A stretch of DNA of 64,000 nucleotides from HXMU1428-3 sp965215715 (GCA_965215715.1 OZ244129.1:434001-498000); one strand, 5' to 3'. Counted from the first letter of the stretch, positions 26,565 through 35,031 are shown. Numbers and translations are program-made. The notes: generated by a model from the sequence alone, not told the origin.

Positions 26565-27087
26565 GGTTTTTGTGTTGTTGCAGCAGTTCTTATGTTTTTA
26601 GTTAACCGCTTTAATTTTAAGGAGATTTGGCGTTTTGATAAACTTTTGATGGCTGTCAAAAAGCTTGACTTAGCCTCAACCAGTTTCACCTTCCCTTTAA
26701 AATTATTGTTGTTATCTAATGGAGCGAAAGTTTGATTTCACCCATAGATCATTACACATTATTTTTATTGTTAATATGTGACTTGTAAATTGAGCTTTGG
26801 TTATGATTTGTAAGCTTTTTATAATGATCTAAAATGCAATCTCACATTCCTCCGTTTGTAAGATTAACATAAAAATTTTTGCTCTGCGAGCATGAAAGCT
26901 GATTTCATCCTAAGGTATATAGTTTTGATGTGTTCTAATCTGCTTTAACAAGAAATGCATGAAAATTCGTAAGAATGCAGTTCTAATCGGCAAAAACGGT
27001 GCTGTTTGGTGCAGAAATTGCGCACAAGAAATTTGATATTGCTCACCCTATTTGATCGCAATAACGCTTAAAAAGAGGGGCTCAATT
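26565..27087. other. 523-bp AT-rich spacer upstream of aorA
   Basis: No convincing gene. It must hold the aor promoter (minus strand). A 25-codon frame at 26959 on the plus strand contains one C-x2-C pair but has no ribosome site. No tRNA, repeat or riboswitch fold was recognised. Confidence 0.5.
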
Positions 27088-27648
27088 TTATTTAATTTCT
27101 ATTGTTGGGAAGCGGTGTTTGCCTTTGGGCGCTTCTGATAAATCATCGCCGCCAACAGGGCGGTCATATTCATTTGGAGGGGGGGCCATCAATTCATTCA
27201 TGTCAGTTTCCCATACTTTCCCTGTGAAGGAACCGTCTGGGTTTCTTTTTAAGCGAAAATAGACCCCATGCCAAAAATCGATGCCATATTTGGCCGCAAC
27301 TTTTTGAACAAACATCAATTCATATTCAAGATCTATCAGGTCGGTCTTCGTGATTGTTTTTCTTGTTTTGTAAGGGTAGGGGAGGTGGCAATACATCAAT
27401 TTTCCTTCGATGCATTGGAAAGGGGCCATGTTAAGAAAGAACTTGCCGAATTTAGACTCATCCCAACTGACGTTAAACGTTTCCCCTTCTGTTTTTTTTA
27501 TAAATTCTATTGAGCCGACTTTTAGCTCTTTACCTTGTTGATCAACAAGGTAAATGTTTTTTGTTGATTTCTCTTCAGCCTGAGAGAGAGAGGCAAATAG
27601 GGGTAAAAGTGAAATAAAAAGTAAGTAACCAAGGTGTTTGCGCAGCAT
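27088..27648 (-). CDS. exported protein of unknown function
   Basis: 186 residues with a clear signal peptide (MLRKHLGYLLFISLLPLFASLSQAEE cut near residue 24; only fragments quoted in motif terms here: hydrophobic YLLFISLLPLFA). The mature protein is compact, with two Cys (FQCIEGKLMYCHLPYP) that may form a disulfide, an aromatic-rich middle (GIDFWHGVYFRLKRNPDGSF) and a Pro-rich C-terminus. No family recognised. It is co-directional with the Cys-Trp motif protein upstream (117 bp) and lies among quinoprotein accessory genes, so a periplasmic role in that system is a reasonable guess. Confidence 0.7.
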   Translation of the reverse strand: MLRKHLGYLLFISLLPLFASLSQAEEKSTKNIYLVDQQGKELKVGSIEFIKKTEGETFNVSWDESKFGKFFLNMAPFQCIEGKLMYCHLPYPYKTRKTITKTDLIDLEYELMFVQKVAAKYGIDFWHGVYFRLKRNPDGSFTGKVWETDMNELMAPPPNEYDRPVGGDDLSEAPKGKHRFPTIEIK

Positions 27649-27765
27649 TTTTTACACTCTCATCCGAAATAGATTGTTTATCTTCTAGTTGGTTGATTAT
27701 ACAGCTTTGGGCCAAATTAACAAAGTGGGCTTTAAGTTTAAAATTTGCGCACTTTGTGTTTTTAC

Positions 27766-28404
27766 TTAATCTGTTGGGGGCAGAGGCACCGGAGTGGATT
27801 GTACCAATGGGTACCCTTTGAGTTTCCATTCATCAGAGCCTTGGGGGAACCATAGTAGATTTTTATAGCCCCATTTTGCAGCGCGTCTCACTGCATTCCA
27901 GGCCATCCAACAATCTTGGGTGCAATATATAATGAGGGGCTTGGTTTTATCTTTGTTTGTGATGCGCGCTAAGTTTGAGCGGTAATAGGCGAGCATTTCT
28001 TTTGATAGGGTCCCTGTACCAACATCGGCCAACCAAATGCTGCCAGGAATGTTTTTGCGCGGGGCAGCCAAACGCCAGTGACCATCGATTGGATCAGGGC
28101 CGGTTCCGGTATGAGCCATGACATCTACAAACAGTGCTGATTTGTTTTGATAATGGGTATAGGCCTCGTTAACGGTTATGCGTTTTCCTCCAGGGACGGT
28201 GTTGGGTAATCGGGCACGATAATAGGCGGTGCGAAAACCGGTTTTTGGATCGATATGGCGATAGCGTTCGTGCCAAATGATGTTGTCTTGTTTTGACGTG
28301 TTGGATGGTTTGAGGTTGTCAGAATAGGAGAAATTAGAGCAGATCATTACGCTTGCGAATAAAATAATTGTACCAATGAATATGATCGCTGGTTGATTTC
28401 TCAT
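27766..28404 (-). CDS. PQQ-associated rhodanese-like CxxxCW motif protein
   Basis: 212 residues. One N-terminal hydrophobic segment (AIIFIGTIILFASVMIC) acts as signal or anchor. The rest resembles a rhodanese domain whose active loop is IIYCTQDCWMAWNAVRRAAKWGY, here split as CTQDC-W: two Cys followed by Trp. This matches the family annotated as PQQ-dependent catabolism-associated Cys/Cys-Trp motif proteins, found next to quinoprotein alcohol dehydrogenases; the reaction is not known. Its divergent neighbour is the ABC transporter that leads to the PQQ dehydrogenase, which fits. Confidence 0.85.
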   Translation of the reverse strand: MRNQPAIIFIGTIILFASVMICSNFSYSDNLKPSNTSKQDNIIWHERYRHIDPKTGFRTAYYRARLPNTVPGGKRITVNEAYTHYQNKSALFVDVMAHTGTGPDPIDGHWRLAAPRKNIPGSIWLADVGTGTLSKEMLAYYRSNLARITNKDKTKPLIIYCTQDCWMAWNAVRRAAKWGYKNLLWFPQGSDEWKLKGYPLVQSTPVPLPPTD

Positions 28405-28623
28405 GCTATTCTCAACTTATCTGTTTAATCTTAGCTTACTCTAAGACTTGGTCTCATTAAGTTGTCATAAAGACATTATTTCTTAGTCAGAGCAAGGTCG
28501 TCGTTAGAGCAAGGTTCGTCGTACATGTGTTTTCAGCGCTTAATGGATGGGTTGGGATTTCATATGGCTTGAAGATGTATCAAAGTTGATGCGATCTTTG
28601 ATCCAAGACTGGTTGTGCTTTAA

Positions 28624-29646
28624 ATGATTAAATTTAATGGTTTTGGTTTGTTGTTTTGTGTTTGTTTGTTCGTTGCCATCGGCGGACAAACTGTGCCCTT
28701 AAAAGCCAAAGAGCCTATTCGGATTGCTGCCTTAAAATTTGGTACCGTTAATTGGGTGCTAGAGACAATTAAGAAGCGCAATCTAGATCGTAAATACAAT
28801 ATCAATCTTAAGGTTGTGCCTTTGGCGAGCTCTAATGGGGCCAAAATTGCTTTGCAAGGTGGGTCCGCTGAGATTGCTGTGGTTGATTGGACGTGGGTCT
28901 CGCGGCGGCGGGCTGAGGGTGCTGATTTTACATTGGTGCCTTATAGTTCAGCTGTTGGACATATCATGGTGCCGGCAAATTCTTCCATTAAAACTTTGAG
29001 TGATTTGCAAGGTAAAACGATTGGGGTAGCTGGCGGTCCCTTAGATAAGAGCTGGTTGTTTTTGCAGGCCTATGCGCAAAAGGAATTGGGCGTCAATTTG
29101 GTAAAGAAGGTTAGGCCCGTTTATGGAGCGCCCCCGCTTTTGTCGCAAAAAATGGTGCGCGGTGAATTTGATGCGGTTTTAACGTTTTGGCATTACAGTG
29201 CTCGTTTAAAGGCTCAGGGCTTTCGGTCCTTGATTTCTGTTGGTGATGTGATGACCAATCTTGGTACTTCTGGGCCAACCGCGGCGATTGGTTTTGCTTT
29301 TTCACAAACATGGGCCAGTAAGAATGAGACGCAGGTGAAGGCCTTTTTGTCTGCTGTGCGTGAGGCGATTTTTATTCTTGATAAGGACGAGACGATTTGG
29401 CAGGAAATTCGCCCCTTGATGAAAGTTAAAAATGACAAAAGTTATTTTGCCTTAAAAACGGCTTTTAAAGAGGGAATATTGCGCCGTCCTTTGGTTGTCG
29501 AGCAGGCTGATGTGGCAAGGCTTTACAAAGTTTTGGCGGCGCTGGGGGGTAAAAAACTTGTTGGTCGGGCCCAACAATTAAGCCCTGGGACGTTTTGGCT
29601 GACTGGGGATGTCTCTCAACCTGTGCCATTGGGTGAGGTCTATTAA
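28624..29646 (+). CDS. ABC transporter substrate-binding protein (NitT/TauT, NMT1-like)
   Basis: 340 residues. Signal peptide (GLLFCVCLFVAIGG, cleavage near LKAKEP). The mature part has the NMT1/SsuA-like fold: IRIAALKFGTVNWVLE, GGSAEIAVVDWTWVS, SIKTLSDLQGKTIGVAGGP and a C-terminal helical lobe. Family members bind sulfonates, nitrate, thiamine precursors or similar; the ligand here is unknown. The stop is 3 bp before the permease start, and the ATPase and PQQ dehydrogenase follow, so the ligand is probably linked to quinoprotein function (cofactor, metal chelate or substrate). Confidence 0.88.
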   Translation: MIKFNGFGLLFCVCLFVAIGGQTVPLKAKEPIRIAALKFGTVNWVLETIKKRNLDRKYNINLKVVPLASSNGAKIALQGGSAEIAVVDWTWVSRRRAEGADFTLVPYSSAVGHIMVPANSSIKTLSDLQGKTIGVAGGPLDKSWLFLQAYAQKELGVNLVKKVRPVYGAPPLLSQKMVRGEFDAVLTFWHYSARLKAQGFRSLISVGDVMTNLGTSGPTAAIGFAFSQTWASKNETQVKAFLSAVREAIFILDKDETIWQEIRPLMKVKNDKSYFALKTAFKEGILRRPLVVEQADVARLYKVLAALGGKKLVGRAQQLSPGTFWLTGDVSQPVPLGEVY

Positions 29647-29649
29647 ACA

Positions 29650-30396
29650 ATGGTGCGTTTGTATCCGATTATTTCAGTTGTTGCTTTTTTTATTCTCTGG
29701 GCGATTGTGGCCAGCGTCGTTGATGATGTTTTGTTTCCAGGGCCTGTTCAGGTTGGTCAAGCATTGTTTGAGGAATTATTCAGCGGTGAGATGGTTTATC
29801 ATGTTTTGATTACTTTATGGCGTGTGGCGGCTAGTTTTGTCATTGCTATGCTGATCGGAACTTTCATTGGTTTGATGATGGGGCGCAATGCCATTGCTAA
29901 TGGACTGCTTGATCCTTGGCTGGTGTTTTTTCTTAATGTGCCGGCCTTGGTGATTATCTTTTTGTGCTACATATGGGGCGGGTTAACAGAGTTTGCCGCG
30001 ATCTTGGCTGTGGTGATAAATAAGGTGCCCAATGTTGCTGTGATGCTTAGAGAAGGCGCGCGCTCTTTGAGTTATGAGCTTGAAGAGATGGCAACCAGTT
30101 TTCGCTATAATGGTGTGCAGCGCTATCAACATATTATCTTGCCGCAACTGCAACCGTTTATTGCAGCGGCTGGGCGTTCAGGCCTGTCTTTGATTTGGAA
30201 AATTGTTTTGGTGGTGGAATTTTTGGGCCGTTCTGATGGGGTTGGGTTTCAATTGCATACCTTCTTTAACCTATCTGATGTGGCCTCTATCTTTGCGTAT
30301 TCTATCGCTTTTATTGCGATTATGTTATTGATTGAGATTGTATTTCTTCAACCTTGGGAGCGTTATGCAACACGTTGGCGGCCAGTCAGTCATTAA
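29650..30396 (+). CDS. ABC transporter permease (NitT/TauT type)
   Basis: 248 residues with six predicted membrane helices (IISVVAFFILWAIVASVV at the start; LVVEFLGRSDGVGFQLHTF near the end). The cytoplasmic EAA loop that docks the ATPase is visible as EEMATSFRYNGVQRYQHIILPQL. Starts 3 bp after the binding protein gene and overlaps the ATPase gene by 32 bp, so the three are translationally coupled. Confidence 0.9.
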   Translation: MVRLYPIISVVAFFILWAIVASVVDDVLFPGPVQVGQALFEELFSGEMVYHVLITLWRVAASFVIAMLIGTFIGLMMGRNAIANGLLDPWLVFFLNVPALVIIFLCYIWGGLTEFAAILAVVINKVPNVAVMLREGARSLSYELEEMATSFRYNGVQRYQHIILPQLQPFIAAAGRSGLSLIWKIVLVVEFLGRSDGVGFQLHTFFNLSDVASIFAYSIAFIAIMLLIEIVFLQPWERYATRWRPVSH

Positions 30397-31111
30397 GGTC
30401 CAGATCGACGAGAAAACTTTTATCGGTGCCAATGGCGGTGCGGTGACCGCTTTGCGCGATACGCAGTTTTCTTTGATGGAAAACAGTTTTACGGTGCTGT
30501 TTGGGCCCTCTGGATGTGGTAAGTCGACCTTGCTGCGCATTATGGCTGGGTTGGATCATGATTATCGCGGCCAGTTGATTTGGCCTACGGACCCCAAGAT
30601 TGGGTTTGTGTTTCAAGAGCCGCGCTTATTGCCATGGCGTTCGGTTAAAGAGAATGTGATGTTAAGCGCAGATCCAAGCTTTTCAAAAAGTGATTTTGAG
30701 GCTTTGATGGATGTTATTGGGCTTGAAGAGCTGGTTGATAATTTCCCTGGAGAGCTATCTTTAGGGCTTGCTCGCAGGGTGGCGATTGCCAGAGCGTTTG
30801 CTTGCAAGCCGAACTTGTTGTTGCTTGATGAGCCTTTTGTTTCTCTTGATGCGCCAACGGCTGCAAAGTTGCGTGCCTTGGTGCGTAAATTGTGGGCTGA
30901 TAATCCGATCACAGCGGTTATGGTGACTCATGATATGCGAGAAGCGGTAGAGTTGGGGCAAGAGATTTTGTTGTTTACACCGCGCCCTGGCGCTGTGCGT
31001 GATCGATTGCATATTTTGCCTGCTGATAGAGAGTGCGGAAGCGCTATTGAGGCCAAGCGGGCGCAGATAAAGGCGCGTTATCCTGATTTATTTGAAGGGG
31101 AGCCTGGTTAG
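30365..31111 (+). CDS. ABC transporter ATP-binding protein
   Basis: 248 residues from the ATG at 30365, which has GGGAG 5 nt upstream inside the permease gene; an earlier start at 30332 is less likely. Walker A FGPSGCGKSTLLR, Q-loop FVFQEPRLLPWR, Walker B LLLLDEPFVSLD and switch His VMVTHD are all present. The signature is ELSLGLARRVAIARA rather than the canonical LSGGQ, a variant seen in part of the NitT/TauT family. It energises import of the unknown ligand of the upstream binding protein. Confidence 0.92.
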   Translation: MQHVGGQSVIKVQIDEKTFIGANGGAVTALRDTQFSLMENSFTVLFGPSGCGKSTLLRIMAGLDHDYRGQLIWPTDPKIGFVFQEPRLLPWRSVKENVMLSADPSFSKSDFEALMDVIGLEELVDNFPGELSLGLARRVAIARAFACKPNLLLLDEPFVSLDAPTAAKLRALVRKLWADNPITAVMVTHDMREAVELGQEILLFTPRPGAVRDRLHILPADRECGSAIEAKRAQIKARYPDLFEGEPG

Positions 31112-31115
31112 GCTC

Positions 31116-31535
31116 TTATTGTTGGCGTTTTAGCTCAGCGCAGCCGGCGCTTGCTTTTTTACCAGCTTCAATGAAACAAGCGCTGATGTGATCTTTACCA
31201 AGGATCCGGCCAAAATTATATCCCTTGCTGTTGGTGCTCACCCAGGTGAATGAAATGTTGTCTGGATAGATCACACCAAAGAAGTTTTTTATATCCCCTG
31301 CATAATTAAATTGTCCACGAAAACGTCGGCCTTTTTGCTCGGTGATTTCAATGGTTTTTTTGCGAGTCTTGTAACCTTTTGTCTCTGAAATTGTGTTATT
31401 GGGGCCGCTCCAGGTGCCAATTAGATTGGGTATTGGTTCTTGTGCCATTGCTAAATTTGAGGCTGTGAGATGGCTTAAAAAAACTGTGCTTAAAACGATT
31501 TGTTTTGGTTTGTTTGTTTTGCTCATTATCTTCAT
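31116..31535 (-). CDS. small exported protein of unknown function
   Basis: 139 residues with a signal peptide (QIVLSTVFLSHLTASNLAMAQ). The mature part starts PNLIGTWSG and continues with alternating strands (KKTIEITEQKGRRFRGQFNY, SFTWVSTNSKGYNFG), suggesting a small beta-barrel such as a lipocalin-like or avidin-like fold. Two Cys near the C-terminus (ACFIEAGKKASAGC). No named family recognised. Convergent with the ABC ATPase gene, 4 bp apart, and divergent from the PQQ dehydrogenase. Confidence 0.7.
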   Translation of the reverse strand: MKIMSKTNKPKQIVLSTVFLSHLTASNLAMAQEPIPNLIGTWSGPNNTISETKGYKTRKKTIEITEQKGRRFRGQFNYAGDIKNFFGVIYPDNISFTWVSTNSKGYNFGRILGKDHISACFIEAGKKASAGCAELKRQQ

Positions 31536-31759
31536 ATTTAGGATCTCTTAGTGGCGCTTAAATTGCTGAAATTAAATGAAAATTATTAGATTCTGGCGTT
31601 GCGTTTTCAGGTTTTTGGTTAAGCATCATAGTTTAGCAAAAAATAACTAAATGGCCAAATCATCATAGTTCAATTTGCCATTTTTTCTGAGAAGGGAATG
31701 AGATCAATTTTGAGGTTTTTTATAAAAACCGTTGACCGACCATCTAAAGGTATATATTG

Positions 31760-31809
31760 TTTACCACGATATCTGAGGTTCATATAATTTACCACGACAC
31801 AATATGTCG
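31760..31809 (+). promoter_or_regulatory. promoter and symmetric sites of the PQQ dehydrogenase gene
   Basis: A sigma70-like promoter fits TTTACC (31760-31765), 17-bp spacer, TATAAT (31783-31788). The sequence TTTACCACGA occurs twice as a direct repeat (31760 and 31788, 28 bp apart), the second copy overlapping the -10. An inverted repeat CGACA-N5-TGTCG (31795-31809) covers the expected transcription start. This implies a 5' leader of about 150 nt before the ATG at 31946. Further TTTACC half-sites occur at 31831 (inverted). Confidence 0.5.
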
Positions 31810-31945
31810 CAGTTGAAACGTTCAGATGTCGGTAAATAAGCACAGGCGTTTGAGGTGCCCGTCTTAAACCTCAAATCGCTTAATCAAAGGGGATCAGAAA
31901 AGGTTTTAGGCCTTTCTGGCAGTGAAACTGGGAGGAAATACCTTG

Positions 31946-33739
31946 ATGAAAAAATCACAAGTCCCGCTAATGCTGGCTTGCGCAGTGAGTTCTTTATGTC
32001 TTGTGTCGGGACACGCAATGGCAGGAAAAGAAACGACTTTAAATAAAAAGATCGAAAGCTATACGGCTGTAACGCAAGAAAGACTCAACAAAGCAGACCC
32101 GAAAGATTGGTTGTTGCCAAAAGGCAATTACGAAGGGTGGATGTTTAGTAAACTAAAAGAAATTAACACCAGCAATGTTAGCAAGCTGACACCTGTTTGG
32201 ACCTATTCAACCGGTGTTGATTCAGGCCATGAAGCGCCTGCACAGGTTAACGATGGTGTTATGTTTGTTTCAACACCTTATAACCATGTGATTGCGCTGG
32301 ACGCGAAAACAGGCCAGCTTTATTGGCGTTATAAGCATGACAATCCAGCTGACCTTAGTGTTATGCATAACACAAGCCGCGGTGTTGCTCTTTGGGGTGA
32401 CAAAGTGGTCGCTGCTGGTTTGGATGGAACTTTAAACACGCTTGATGCCAAAACAGGTAATCGTGTTTGCCAAAGCAAAATTGGTGACTGGAGTATTGGC
32501 GCCTACATTACCAATGCACCAACACCTATTAAAGGTAAGGCCTTGGTTGGCCCATCTGGTGGTGAATTTGGTGTGCGTGGTTTCTTAGAAGCCATGGATG
32601 TTGATACTTGTAAACAAGCTTGGCGTTTTTATTCAGTTCCTGGACCTGGTGAAAAGGGCCATGAAACTTGGAAAAAAGAAGGTAAGCGGCCAGATGCCTG
32701 GAAATATGGCGGCGGCAGCATGTGGATGCCTGGTAACTATGACGTGAAAAATGATACGCTTTATTGGGGTGTCGGTAACGGCTCACCATGGTTAGGTGAT
32801 CAACGTCCTGGTGACAACCTTTATGTTGCTTCAACCGTGTCTCTTAATCCTGACACTGGCAAGGTTAAGGGTCACTACCAATATCACTGGAACGATTCTT
32901 GGGACTGGGCTGCTATGAACGCGCCTATGCTCATCGATATTCCAGACAATAATGGTAAGATGGTTTCAGGTTTGGTGTCTCCTCAGCGTAACGGCCTATT
33001 ATATTGGCTAGAGCGTACTAACAAAGGTGAAATCAAATATTTGCAAGGCACACCCTATGTGAAAAACAATGCCTTTAAGTCACTTGATCCTAAAACAGGT
33101 CGTCCGACTTATGATCCTGCTCACGTACCAGTAACTGGTAAGCGGGTTTCTTATTGCCCAAGCTTATGGGGTGGTAAAGACTGGAACTATGAATCATATA
33201 ACCCAGATAATGGATTAATGTTCATTCCAGCTAACCGCAACATGTGCAACTCCTTCATTGGTATTTGGCAAGATGATGTTGATCCAGCTTCTGGTCAATT
33301 CTGGGCTGGTATTAACATTCCTGATTTGAAGGTTTATCGCCCTGATCCAAATGATGGTATTGGTCATTTGCAAGTTTGGGATGTGAAGAAACGCAAAAAA
33401 GTTTGGTCACATGACTTTGGCTTGACTATGAACTGGGCTTCAGTTCTATCCACGGCTGGTGATCTGGTGTTCCATGCTGGAACCAACGATCGTAAGTTGC
33501 GGGCCTTCCATGCCAAAACAGGCAAAATTTTATGGGAGTTTCCACTGAACTCAACATCTATTGCGCCTCCCATTAGCTACGAAGTCGATGGCAAGCAATA
33601 TCTTGCTGTTGTCGCTGGATACGGCGTTGACGCTCAGTGGACAAATGGCGTGCTTGGTAAGCAAGACAAAACAGGTAAATGGCTCACCGACGTGCCTGAA
33701 GGTGGTGTTATCTGGGTGTTTGCTTTGCCAGATGCGTAA
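31946..33739 (+). CDS. PQQ-dependent methanol/ethanol-type dehydrogenase (Ala variant at the lanthanide position)
   Basis: 597 residues from the ATG at 31946 (GGAGG 10 nt upstream), with a signal peptide ending HAMAG. Eight-bladed quinoprotein propeller with the repeated Trp-docking motifs (LDAKTGQLYWRYKHD and similar). Metal ligands Glu207 (GGEFG) and Asn278 (GVGNGSPW) and catalytic Asp320 (NDSWDWAAMN) are present. The residue two after the Asp, which is Asp in lanthanide enzymes, is Ala322, suggesting calcium. The vicinal Cys pair of methanol dehydrogenase is missing (SVMHNTSRG instead). Codon use is that of a highly expressed gene. Periplasmic; upstream is the ABC transporter, downstream the Rieske and di-haem fusion genes. 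Confidence 0.92.
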   Translation: MKKSQVPLMLACAVSSLCLVSGHAMAGKETTLNKKIESYTAVTQERLNKADPKDWLLPKGNYEGWMFSKLKEINTSNVSKLTPVWTYSTGVDSGHEAPAQVNDGVMFVSTPYNHVIALDAKTGQLYWRYKHDNPADLSVMHNTSRGVALWGDKVVAAGLDGTLNTLDAKTGNRVCQSKIGDWSIGAYITNAPTPIKGKALVGPSGGEFGVRGFLEAMDVDTCKQAWRFYSVPGPGEKGHETWKKEGKRPDAWKYGGGSMWMPGNYDVKNDTLYWGVGNGSPWLGDQRPGDNLYVASTVSLNPDTGKVKGHYQYHWNDSWDWAAMNAPMLIDIPDNNGKMVSGLVSPQRNGLLYWLERTNKGEIKYLQGTPYVKNNAFKSLDPKTGRPTYDPAHVPVTGKRVSYCPSLWGGKDWNYESYNPDNGLMFIPANRNMCNSFIGIWQDDVDPASGQFWAGINIPDLKVYRPDPNDGIGHLQVWDVKKRKKVWSHDFGLTMNWASVLSTAGDLVFHAGTNDRKLRAFHAKTGKILWEFPLNSTSIAPPISYEVDGKQYLAVVAGYGVDAQWTNGVLGKQDKTGKWLTDVPEGGVIWVFALPDA

Positions 33740-33759
33740 ACACAAATAATAATAATAAA

Positions 33760-33787
33760 AAGAGGCGAGACTTTTGTCTCGCCTCTT
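33760..33787 (+). terminator. stem-loop after the PQQ dehydrogenase gene
   Basis: Perfect 12-bp stem AAGAGGCGAGAC (33760-33771)/GTCTCGCCTCTT (33776-33787) with a TTTT loop, 20 bp after the stop. No T run follows on the plus strand (AAACTCG), so it may be a weak terminator or an exonuclease barrier that keeps the dehydrogenase mRNA more abundant than the downstream genes. Confidence 0.65.
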
Positions 33788-33838
33788 AAACTCGTTTAAA
33801 TTCATGAAGCTGTTTTTTGAGAGGAACTTAGTAAAATA

Positions 33839-34522
33839 ATGCTCATTTTTAAAAACATTTTGAACAAAAAGGGGCAAGGGTGTGCCTGTTGTGAGGCTTG
33901 TTCACAAAAGCAATGGGATGAGGGTTTAGACACATCTCGCCGTGGCTTAATCAAGTGGACATTGGGTGCTTTGCCTTTTCTTGGTAGTGTTTTGCCTGCT
34001 GCCAGTGCCTTGGCTGAACAAAAAGATCAATCAGCACAAGACATGGCCCAAAGAAAATTGCCGCCTCAACCTGGCGATCGTTTGACGTACTTTACCCGGC
34101 GCAAGCGTGGCAAAATATTAACTGTGGCTGATTTGACGTTGGGTAAAAAGCAGACCTTAACATTGCCAATTTCTCCTGATGGGACAGTGCGTGATAAAAA
34201 CCGCTATAATCAAATTTTAGTTCAGCGTTTGGATCCTGCCAAATTTGATGAAGAGAGCGCTGCGCGCTCTGCTGATGGCATTATCGCTTATTCGGCCATT
34301 TGCCCTCATAATGGGTGCCCGGTGACAGGATGGCAAAAATCAAACAGCACTTATATGTGCCCATGTCATCAAAGTGTATTTGATCCTCAAAAATCAGCAG
34401 CTGTTGTTGAGGGGCCGGCGCCTAGAGCTTTGCCTGCTTTGCCGATTAAGGTTGAAGAGGGGCAAGTTTTGATTGCCGGTGACTTTACCGACTGGGTTGG
34501 ATTTGGGCAAAAGACACGGTGA
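33839..34522 (+). CDS. Tat-exported Rieske [2Fe-2S] protein
   Basis: 227 residues. The N-terminus has a Cys-rich leader (GQGCACCEACSQ) and then a twin-arginine signal (SRRGLIKWTLGALPFLG). The Rieske domain has complete ligands and disulfide Cys: ICPHNGC and MCPCHQSVFDP, followed by VVEGPAPRALPALPIKVEEG. It differs from bc1 Rieske proteins by having no cytochrome b partner nearby. Position directly after a PQQ dehydrogenase suggests it is a periplasmic electron acceptor or relay for that enzyme. The C-x-C-C-x2-C leader before the Tat signal is unusual and might bind metal. Confidence 0.88.
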   Translation: MLIFKNILNKKGQGCACCEACSQKQWDEGLDTSRRGLIKWTLGALPFLGSVLPAASALAEQKDQSAQDMAQRKLPPQPGDRLTYFTRRKRGKILTVADLTLGKKQTLTLPISPDGTVRDKNRYNQILVQRLDPAKFDEESAARSADGIIAYSAICPHNGCPVTGWQKSNSTYMCPCHQSVFDPQKSAAVVEGPAPRALPALPIKVEEGQVLIAGDFTDWVGFGQKTR

Positions 34523-34570
34523 GTTGTTTCAATTGAAATAATTTTAAAGACTACAAAAGAGTATGGAGCC

Positions 34571-35029
34571 ATGATTAATCGTTCTTTTTTATCATTAATG
34601 GTGATGGTTGGGGTTTTGATGTTGACAGGGACCGGTTCTGCTGTGTTTGCAGCAAAGCCGGTTATTGGTGTTGTTTGTAAGGGCGGTTTTTTTGTTACCA
34701 GTCCGGATCGCAATATTTTCTGGATTGATGGGGAGCGCAAGGGCAAGACATCTGTTTATACCAACAAGAAATTGCTTTGGGCTATGGCCGAGTGTGGCAC
34801 TGGGGTGATTTCTGTTTTTCGTAGTTCCTCGGCAAGAAATGCTGAATATGAAGCTTTTTACAGCCCAGATTGTATGAATATTGGCGATGAAATTGAAGGG
34901 ACAAAGCGGCTTTATAAAGGTGCTGTGCCTGTTACCAAGATTACGCCGGGGGCAAATGGAGTCGAGCTTCGGCTTTCTAACAAAGAGATTATTAAAACCA
35001 AAAGTTGCTCTGCTATGTCAGGGGAGTAG
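34571..35029 (+). CDS. small exported protein of unknown function
   Basis: 152 residues with a signal peptide (FLSLMVMVGVLMLTGTGSAVFA). The mature protein has four Cys (VVCKGG, AECGTG, SPDCMN and KSCSAM) that could make two disulfides, and mixed beta strands. No haem motif (C-x2-C-H) and no recognised family. It ends 2 bp before the start of the di-haem fusion gene, so it is almost certainly cotranscribed and translationally coupled with it. Confidence 0.75.
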   Translation: MINRSFLSLMVMVGVLMLTGTGSAVFAAKPVIGVVCKGGFFVTSPDRNIFWIDGERKGKTSVYTNKKLLWAMAECGTGVISVFRSSSARNAEYEAFYSPDCMNIGDEIEGTKRLYKGAVPVTKITPGANGVELRLSNKEIIKTKSCSAMSGE

Positions 35030-35031
35030 AT

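Noticed and set aside
26959..27036. 25-codon frame with a C-x2-C pair upstream of aorA
   Set aside because: No ribosome site and only one Cys pair; short frames like this are expected by chance.
31946..33739. Calling this dehydrogenase XoxF (lanthanide methanol dehydrogenase)
   Set aside because: The diagnostic second Asp is Ala and the vicinal Cys pair is missing, so a XoxF label is not supported.
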